Of a stretch of 6,136 bases of DNA, positions 1-4,011 are shown piece by piece. The notes beneath the pieces are model-generated. The model saw only the letters and a program-made list of their open reading frames with translations. It was not told where the DNA came from and searched no databases. Source of the stretch: Candidatus Iainarchaeum sp. (lineage in GTDB: Archaea > Iainarchaeota > Iainarchaeia > Iainarchaeales > Iainarchaeaceae); the NCBI GenBank assembly GCA_013331625.1, contig DUGC01000062.1, positions 1-6,136 of the forward strand, given 5' to 3'. A program made the translations under genes and the position numbers. Every line of letters begins with the position of its first letter. Within the stretch, counting starts at the first letter, position 1.

Positions 1-63
1 GGTCTGTGACCGGTGGTTGTTTAAGAAAACCGGAAGAACGCAAGGTTTTTGATTAAACGCAGC

Positions 64-387
64 TCACTTGACCTGCATAAGCGACCTGTTCGCGCGGTCG
101 GAATCGCGGTCGCATCCTTTGCATTCATCAATGATGTCGAGCATTATGCGCCTGTTGTTGTTTGCAGCGAGGATTTCAGGGCCTTCTGCATTCATTTTGC
201 GCAGCGATTCGAACCTTTCAGCATACATGTCATACATTGCCTTGAGCGCTGCCTGAACCTGTGTCCTCTCGGGGGCCTTCTCGCTCAGGTTGGTGTGGAG
301 CCTTGACCTTCCCATGCAGAGCACGCAGTGCTTTTTGATGTGCGAGCGCAGTTTGCGCTCCCTTTCATTGAGTTCCTCTAAACCCAT
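64..387 (-). CDS. Small four-cysteine protein, function unknown
   Basis: This is a protein of about 107 residues that I do not recognise. From the ATG at 387 it has a charged N-terminal helix-like stretch, then HCVLC (Cys21 and Cys24), a Glu/Arg/Met-rich middle that looks helical, and near the C-terminus ECKGC (Cys89 and Cys92), followed by a basic tail. Two CxxC pairs about 64 residues apart could bind one zinc ion across a helical hairpin, but this is inference. There is no signal peptide or membrane segment, so it is probably cytosolic. The frame stays open to a TTG at 405. I prefer the ATG at 387 because a TTAAATA box is centred 27 bp upstream, as expected for a leaderless transcript, and no Shine-Dalgarno sequence precedes either start. 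It lies downstream of TFB but is separated from it by a terminator and about 360 bp. A plus-strand frame over the same bases is less plausible in composition. Confidence 0.6.
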   Translation of the reverse strand: MGLEELNERERKLRSHIKKHCVLCMGRSRLHTNLSEKAPERTQVQAALKAMYDMYAERFESLRKMNAEGPEILAANNNRRIMLDIIDECKGCDRDSDRANRSLMQVK

Positions 388-410
388 GCTATATACTACA
401 TCCAAGGCTC

Positions 411-436
411 TATTTAATGTTTTTTGGGTTTTTAAA
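411..436 (-). promoter_or_regulatory. Tandem TATA-like boxes for the Cys4 gene
   Basis: On the minus strand there are two A/T boxes. TTAAATA at 411-417 is centred 27 bp upstream of the ATG at 387. TTTAAAAA at 429-436 is centred about 27 bp upstream of the alternative TTG start at 405. Both have the spacing of an archaeal TATA box feeding a leaderless message. Which one is used decides the N-terminus of the protein. Neither has a strong BRE. Confidence 0.45.
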
Positions 437-463
437 TGTCTTTGGTGGGCCCTGTCTATAACG

Positions 464-477
464 TTTCAGGCCTGAAA
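464..477. repeat. 14-bp perfect palindrome
   Basis: TTTCAGGCCTGAAA reads the same on both strands. It lies about 28 bp beyond the distal TATA-like box of the Cys4 gene and upstream of it in the direction of transcription. That position would suit a site for a dimeric regulator, though no regulator is known here. A chance palindrome is possible. Confidence 0.5.
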
Positions 478-526
478 GCCCCCATCCTGTTTGCGCCTTT
501 TGATCAATAGATTGGCCGGCAAGTGT

Positions 527-569
527 AATTATTGCCCCTGCAATTTGGGAAATCGCCACCGCAATAATT
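527..569. repeat. Spaced 9-bp inverted repeat
   Basis: AATTATTGC at 527-535 is matched exactly by GCAATAATT at 561-569, with 25 bases between. As RNA this would be a stem with a large loop, in which CCC (536-538) and GGG (547-549) could add a short inner helix. It lies in the middle of the noncoding gap. The arms are A/T-rich, so the structure would be weak. Confidence 0.45.
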
Positions 570-722
570 TTCGCTGTCAGACACTACGGCTTTCCTTGGT
601 TGCCCGCTTTTGTCAAACTGGCAATTTTGCGTGCCGTCAATTGCTGCATTTTGGTTTCATAGCGTTCTTGCATAAGCTTTTGGCATGTATTAGAAGGGCT
701 AATCTGCACTGGCAAGAAATTG

Positions 723-730
723 AAAAAAAA
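723..730 (-). terminator. T-tract terminator after TFB
   Basis: Eight consecutive T residues on the minus strand begin 18 bases past the TFB stop codon, followed by a further T-rich stretch (CAATTTCTTG). Archaeal RNA polymerase terminates at such U-tracts without needing a hairpin. No strong stem precedes it. Confidence 0.6.
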
Positions 731-747
731 GGTATGAAGGGATGGCT

Positions 748-1656
748 TTACGCCACCACTTCTATGTTGAGCCTCTTTTTAAGCTCCCTGTACCTGTTCC
801 TGATCGTGACTTCCGTCACGCCTGCAACGTTTGCGACTTCCTTTTGTGTCCTGCGCTCGCCTTTGAGAAGGCCTGCGATGTACACTGCTGCAGCCGCAAC
901 TCCGGTTGGCCCGCGCCCTGAGATGAGGCCGTTCTTTATTGCCTCCTCAAGTATCTTCCTTCCCTCTTCCTGAACCTCGCCTGAAAGGTTGAGTTCGGAA
1001 GCAAACCTTGGGATATAATGTATAGGGTTTGTGAGCGGGATATCCAGCTTGAGTTCGCGCACCAAAAACCTGTAGGTCCTGCCTATTTCCTTTTTTGTCA
1101 GGCCTGAGGCTTCAGCCATTTCGTTTAATGTCCTTGGGACATTGTAGTTCCTGCACACGGTGTATAGCACAGCGGCAACAACTGCCTCGATGAGCCTTCC
1201 GCGTATAAGCCCCTTTTTTACGGTCTTCCTGTAGAGCAGTGCCGCGGCTTCAATGAGCTGTTCGGGCGTATTAAGGTAACTTGCAATCCTTCTGAGTTCA
1301 GTTAGCGCTATTGAGAGGTTCCTTTGCATAGATGAGCTTATTGAGGCCCTCTTATGCCACTTTATGAGCCTATACATCTGCGCCCTTGACTTTGAGGAAA
1401 GCTTGTTGCCCCTAAGGTCGGTTCCGCGCCGGTCAATCATCGTGACAAGCCCCTTGTTGAGCTTGACGTATTTCATCGGAGAGCCTGTCCTTGCGCGCTC
1501 TTCCATCTGGTCGGAGTCAAAGCTCCTCCATTCCTTTCCAAAATCCACTTCGTCTTCCGAAAGCACGAGGCCGCAGTTACCGCAGACAATCTCGCCTTTC
1601 TCCTCATCCCTGTTTATTTTTGTGCTGCTGCATTCCGGGCATTTGACATCTGCCAT
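748..1656 (-). CDS. tfb: Transcription initiation factor B (TFB)
   Basis: This is the archaeal homologue of eukaryotic TFIIB. It binds the TBP-TATA complex and the BRE, recruits RNA polymerase and helps open the promoter. At 302 residues it is of normal length. The N-terminal zinc ribbon has Cys6-x2-Cys9 and Cys25-x2-Cys28. The B-reader/linker follows (about 40-95), with EWRSFD at 42-47, the GSP at 58-60 and KGLVTMID at 68-75. SSKSRAQMYRLIKWHKRAS (87-105) leads into the first cyclin fold (about 108-200). The second cyclin fold (about 205-298) contains GRGPTGVAAAAVYIAG at 247-262 and a C-terminal helix-turn-helix around TEVTIRNRYREL (281-292). The ATG at 1656 is supported by GGAGTGAT five bases upstream and places the zinc ribbon correctly. 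The gene seems to be transcribed from its own TATA box at 1769-1776, with a T-tract just past the stop. All key elements are intact. I cannot tell whether the genome has further TFB copies. Confidence 0.97.
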   Translation of the reverse strand: MADVKCPECSSTKINRDEEKGEIVCGNCGLVLSEDEVDFGKEWRSFDSDQMEERARTGSPMKYVKLNKGLVTMIDRRGTDLRGNKLSSKSRAQMYRLIKWHKRASISSSMQRNLSIALTELRRIASYLNTPEQLIEAAALLYRKTVKKGLIRGRLIEAVVAAVLYTVCRNYNVPRTLNEMAEASGLTKKEIGRTYRFLVRELKLDIPLTNPIHYIPRFASELNLSGEVQEEGRKILEEAIKNGLISGRGPTGVAAAAVYIAGLLKGERRTQKEVANVAGVTEVTIRNRYRELKKRLNIEVVA

Positions 1657-1661
1657 CCAAA

Positions 1662-1669
1662 ATCACTCC
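1662..1669 (-). promoter_or_regulatory. Shine-Dalgarno sequence for tfb
   Basis: GGAGTGAT on the minus strand resembles the archaeal anti-Shine-Dalgarno complement GGAGGTGAT with one base missing. It is five bases before the ATG at 1656. Its presence agrees with a leadered tfb message, unlike the neighbouring leaderless genes. Confidence 0.65.
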
Positions 1670-1678
1670 GTTTTTACC

Positions 1679-1695
1679 GTTCCCCCCACAGGAAC
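1679..1695 (-). repeat. Small hairpin in the tfb leader
   Basis: GTTCC and GGAAC form a 5-bp inverted repeat around a G-rich 7-base loop. It lies within the predicted tfb 5' leader, about 10 bases upstream of the Shine-Dalgarno sequence. It could affect translation initiation, but 5 bp is short and may be fortuitous. Confidence 0.3.
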
Positions 1696-1768
1696 ATAAT
1701 CCATCATGCCGGTTAATAGGTCTCTAAGAAAGAGTGCATGAGAACTAATATACTTGCTACCCCCATCC

Positions 1769-1783
1769 TTTATAAACTTTCCG
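1769..1783 (-). promoter_or_regulatory. tfb promoter (BRE plus TATA box)
   Basis: The minus strand reads CGGAAAG followed by TTTATAAA, a good match to the purine-rich archaeal BRE and TATA box. Transcription would start near 1747, giving a leader of about 90 bases before tfb. Weaker A/T boxes closer to the gene (around 1746-1752 and 1711-1718) would give shorter leaders. TTTATAAA itself is palindromic, but the BRE sits only on the tfb side. Confidence 0.65.
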
Positions 1784-1803
1784 GTAGCGTTTTCGCAAGG
1801 AAG

Positions 1804-1820
1804 CTATTTTTCAAAAATAG
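1804..1820 (-). repeat. 17-bp palindrome over the S8e stop codon
   Basis: CTATTTTT-C-AAAAATAG on the plus strand is an 8-bp perfect inverted repeat around one base. It covers the last codons and the TAG stop of S8e. As RNA it could fold with a 6-bp stem and a 5-base loop. With its run of U it might assist 3'-end formation, but the stem is A/U-rich and no T-tract follows. It may simply reflect the Ile-Phe-Glu-Lys codons. Confidence 0.35.
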
Positions 1821-2307
1821 TTATTTTCCTTCTTCCCTGCCCTTCTCGGCCTTCTTTTGCCTCTTTTTTGGCCTTGGCTTTCTCCTCTTTTAAAGGAACG
1901 TAATCTTTAACAATTATCCCGTGGATCTGGCCGTCCTGCCCTGGCCTTGAAGTCACTTTTGCATAACTTTCCGCATTCCCGTCCCTGACACGAATGATTG
2001 CGCCCTTGGTGATTATGTTTCTCCTTGCAAACTGGCTGTCGGCGTCGTTTTGGATCACTGAGAGGATTTCAAGCTTTTTTGCCTTCCCTTTTTCAATAAT
2101 CTGGGCATATTTTCCAAGCCGCAGCTTGGTTTTAGTGGTATTTCCCTGCCCTTCAACAGTAATGTTTTCGATGTCATCATCGCTCAGGGCAATGGTTGTA
2201 AGTGTCGGGTCCCCCCCTTTCCAGGCCAGCTTTTTGTCTGAGCGCCTATTGGTCGTCCTCACGCCGCCTGAAATCTTTCTGGGACTTTTCATATGCCACT
2301 GGGTCAT
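1804..2307 (-). CDS. rps8e: 30S ribosomal protein S8e
   Basis: This is a component of the archaeal and eukaryotic small ribosomal subunit, with no bacterial counterpart. The family signature is clear: basic N-terminus with MKSPRKISGG (6-15), then FARRNIITKGAII (93-105), and AKVTSRPGQDG (116-126) closing the core beta-barrel. The length is 167 residues, whereas archaeal S8e is usually about 125-130. The difference is a C-terminal tail of about 34 residues (134-167), rich in Lys, Glu and Arg and ending in KITIFEK. No frameshift is visible, so the tail is a real extension in this reading. The ATG at 2307 has no Shine-Dalgarno sequence, but a TATTAAAA box is centred about 26 bp upstream, so the message is probably leaderless. 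The gene is divergent from cgi121 and lies 147 bp upstream of tfb, which has its own promoter; read-through into tfb remains possible. Confidence 0.95.
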   Translation of the reverse strand: MTQWHMKSPRKISGGVRTTNRRSDKKLAWKGGDPTLTTIALSDDDIENITVEGQGNTTKTKLRLGKYAQIIEKGKAKKLEILSVIQNDADSQFARRNIITKGAIIRVRDGNAESYAKVTSRPGQDGQIHGIIVKDYVPLKEEKAKAKKEAKEGREGQGRRKITIFEK

Positions 2308-2328
2308 TCCAACACATCCATGTTAAGC

Positions 2329-2336
2329 TTTTAATA
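2329..2336. promoter_or_regulatory. Shared TATA element of a divergent promoter
   Basis: TTTTAATA (minus strand TATTAAAA) lies at the middle of the 53-bp spacer between the S8e ATG (2307) and the cgi121 ATG (2361). Its centre is about 26 bp from the first and about 27 bp from the second, so one box could serve leaderless transcripts in both directions. Neither gene has a Shine-Dalgarno sequence. BRE matches are weak on both sides. A second A/T stretch, TTTTAATTTAAA at 2347-2358, could be an alternative box. Confidence 0.5.
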
Positions 2337-2360
2337 GCAGATTCTGTTTTAATTTAAAGC

Positions 2361-2906
2361 ATGGTTTCCAAAATTGTGGGAAAACTCACATTTGAGATCC
2401 TGACTGGCAGGATAACTACTGATTCATATAGCACGACTATTAAAAAGCTAACGTTTCTGCAGGAAAGCTCGCTTGTCCAGCTTGCCTCGTGCAGGGCAAT
2501 TGCCGGCATGAGGCATGTTGAGGCGGGAATTGAGCATTTCCTGTCGGCTTTGGAAACAGGCAATGTGTTCACAAGGCAGCCTTCGCTTGAGCTCTTGATA
2601 TGGCTCTTTGGCAGGAAGCAGATTCCAAAAGCGCTTGAGATGGCAAATTTCAGGCAGGGGGAACCTCTTTTACTTATTGTTGCGCTTGGAAAGGGAAGTT
2701 CCAAGGCGCGGCAGGTGGAAAAAATTTTGAAGAAGCTAAATTTTATAGTTGATAAGCAGCTACTGTGGGAGCTGGGGAAAAACAGGCAGGAGCTCATGGC
2801 GCTCTATGGCATTAACAAAAGAGAAATCGGGGCGCTCGCAGACCTTGAGAACCCGCTTGAGGACCTCGTGATCGAGAAAATCTCAATGGTGGCGCTGGAG
2901 GGATGA
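2361..2906 (+). CDS. cgi121: KEOPS complex subunit Cgi121
   Basis: Cgi121 (TPRKB in humans) is the small KEOPS subunit that contacts Bud32 and binds the tRNA 3' end. KEOPS makes the t6A modification at position 37 of ANN-decoding tRNAs. The assignment rests on recognised family patterns: CRAIAGMRHVEAGIEHFLSA (44-63), resembling the helix that opens with a conserved His and Ala; the most diagnostic stretch LELLIWLFGRKQIPKALEMA (76-95), matching the family's ExLlyLsGxRQIxxAi pattern; and a C-terminal helix plus strand, LEDLVIEKISMVAL (166-179). At 181 residues it is somewhat longer than the usual 145-175. There is no signal peptide, so it is cytosolic. The ATG at 2361 has no Shine-Dalgarno sequence and suits a leaderless start from the TATA box at 2329-2336. 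A GTG at 2376 is a less likely alternative, paired with the A/T stretch at 2347-2358. The next gene begins 1 bp after the stop. No other KEOPS gene is in view. Confidence 0.8.
   Translation: MVSKIVGKLTFEILTGRITTDSYSTTIKKLTFLQESSLVQLASCRAIAGMRHVEAGIEHFLSALETGNVFTRQPSLELLIWLFGRKQIPKALEMANFRQGEPLLLIVALGKGSSKARQVEKILKKLNFIVDKQLLWELGKNRQELMALYGINKREIGALADLENPLEDLVIEKISMVALEG
2897..2904 (+). promoter_or_regulatory. Shine-Dalgarno sequence for the Tat-signal gene
   Basis: GGAGGGAT inside the last codons of cgi121 puts GGAGG six bases before the ATG at 2908. A strong site here, where leaderless genes lack one, supports co-transcription of the two genes and fixes the downstream start. Confidence 0.7.
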
Positions 2907-2907
2907 A

Positions 2908-4011
2908 ATGAAAAGGCGTGTTCCAATTTCAAGAAGGTCTTTTTTTAAGAAGGCCGCGCTCGGTACTGCGTCACTGCTGGCGTTAGGAGCCGGTGGTATC
3001 TATACAGTGAAGCGTCTGAGGTTTCGGAACTGGCAGAACAATGTACACCTTGATTTTGTTTTTGGAGTGCATAGATCTGTGGCACGTGGATTGCAATATG
3101 CCAAGGAGATCGACCGTGCGGCAGCAGAAGGAGAACCCTACCACTTTGTTGTCATGGAAAATTGGAATATGGGGGCAAAGCAAAGGGCGGGATGGGAAAA
3201 AGACTGGAACAATAAAATAGAGGGTCTAAGAAAACAGCACAAAAGCCTGATTGAAAGCGGTGAATTTGGATCAAGGCATAAAGCATTTTTGGATGCTGAC
3301 CTTTCTGCAGATCCTATGCAAAAAGAGTTCCTTGAAGAGATGTTCACAGCTGCGCTAAAGCACGGCCTGATCATAAAGGCCTCAGAGCAACACGGTCCGC
3401 GCGATCTTGAAATTATAACTGGCTCTTATGAAAAGTACAAAAATGCCTTCAATGCAGATCTGACAAAACCTACTGCGCATTTAATCAGGCAGATCAGTGA
3501 AGGCGTACAGGCTCTTGCAACGCATGTTGATGTGCGCAACACAAATATTGCAAGGACGATTCCGCTGCTGGCTGCGGAGATCAGGAGAGAAAGGCCGGAG
3601 CTGAGGGGCAAAATTCTGCGCGGGATTGTCCAGTTGGGGCGTGGCCATTCCCAGCTCATCAGGCTCATGCCAGATAATTTAAAGAATTTTTCAATTAATC
3701 AAAAATTTCTGGCAACTCAATCCGAGCCGCTTTTTAACAGGCTTATGGATGAAAATCTCCGCCGGAAAAACAGCATAGGCTCGCAAATATTTGCCTTGCA
3801 GGCCACAATAGGCACCCTGATAACCCCCTCATACAATGCCGCCCTTTCAGATAAGTCACAAAAACATATTGCTAACGCAATATTTGAACGGATCGCAAAC
3901 CTCAATGTAACTCAATGCAGGCAGATTTTGGATTCTGTCGAGAATAAGGTTTCACAGGAAAGGGCGGTAATTATTCTTAGGAAAATTGGGATAATCTCTA
4001 TAAATCAGTGA
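2908..4011 (+). CDS. Twin-arginine signal protein, possibly TraB/ChaN/EreA-like
   Basis: This is a 367-residue protein of unknown function. It opens with a clear twin-arginine signal: SRRSFFK at 8-14 matches the S-R-R-x-F-x-K consensus, followed by a hydrophobic stretch (16-34). There is no lipobox cysteine and no obvious AxA cleavage site, so it may be exported folded and cleaved elsewhere, or remain membrane-anchored facing outward. The mature part contains FGVHRS (52-57), HFVVMENW (79-86), then RNTNIARTIPLLAAEI (210-225) and IVQLGRGHSQLIRLM (240-254). The order of a Gly/His element, a hydrophobic strand ending in Glu, an Arg followed by a helix, and a strand with G-x-G-H resembles the TraB/ChaN/erythromycin-esterase superfamily. 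That resemblance is by eye and uncertain. The only cysteine is Cys337. It lies 1 bp after cgi121 with a strong Shine-Dalgarno sequence, so the two form an operon. Its last 7 bp overlap the end of hef on the other strand. Co-transcription does not imply a KEOPS role, since the product should leave the cytoplasm. Confidence 0.8.
   Translation: MKRRVPISRRSFFKKAALGTASLLALGAGGIYTVKRLRFRNWQNNVHLDFVFGVHRSVARGLQYAKEIDRAAAEGEPYHFVVMENWNMGAKQRAGWEKDWNNKIEGLRKQHKSLIESGEFGSRHKAFLDADLSADPMQKEFLEEMFTAALKHGLIIKASEQHGPRDLEIITGSYEKYKNAFNADLTKPTAHLIRQISEGVQALATHVDVRNTNIARTIPLLAAEIRRERPELRGKILRGIVQLGRGHSQLIRLMPDNLKNFSINQKFLATQSEPLFNRLMDENLRRKNSIGSQIFALQATIGTLITPSYNAALSDKSQKHIANAIFERIANLNVTQCRQILDSVENKVSQERAVIILRKIGIISINQ

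Larger units (their letters stand above)
437..722. other. Noncoding gap without a recognisable gene
   Basis: About 286 bp between the Cys4 gene's promoter and the TFB terminator. I find no tRNA features (no T-arm GGTTCRA on either strand) and no C/D-box pair. The longest minus-strand frame with an ATG that I checked is 29 codons (584-673), with no Shine-Dalgarno sequence or TATA box. The plus-strand frame opening at 491 runs into the antisense of TFB and is a shadow. The gap does contain a 14-bp palindrome and a 9-bp spaced inverted repeat, listed separately. It could hold a small RNA, binding sites or decayed sequence; the sequence alone does not decide. Confidence 0.5.

Noticed and set aside
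1..33. Short inverted repeats at the left edge (GGTC/GACC and CCGGT/ACCGG)
   Set aside because: Arms of 4-5 bp that overlap each other, with no T-tract after them; too weak to call a terminator or element end.
49..306. 85-codon plus-strand ORF opposite the Cys4 gene
   Set aside because: It has no start signals, and its composition (many His, Phe, Cys) looks like an antisense shadow; the minus-strand frame has charged, helical composition and a well-placed TATA box.
584..673. 29-codon minus-strand ORF in the noncoding gap
   Set aside because: It has neither a Shine-Dalgarno sequence nor a TATA box at leaderless spacing, and a frame of this length is expected by chance.
491..973. 160-codon plus-strand ORF crossing the noncoding gap and the TFB 3' end
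   Set aside because: More than 200 bp of it is the antisense of the clearly real TFB gene. The rest is Cys/Arg/Phe-rich with no domain and no promoter or ribosome site.
2354..2797. 147-codon minus-strand ORF opposite cgi121
   Set aside because: Ser/Cys/Phe-rich antisense shadow; the plus frame carries recognisable Cgi121 motifs.
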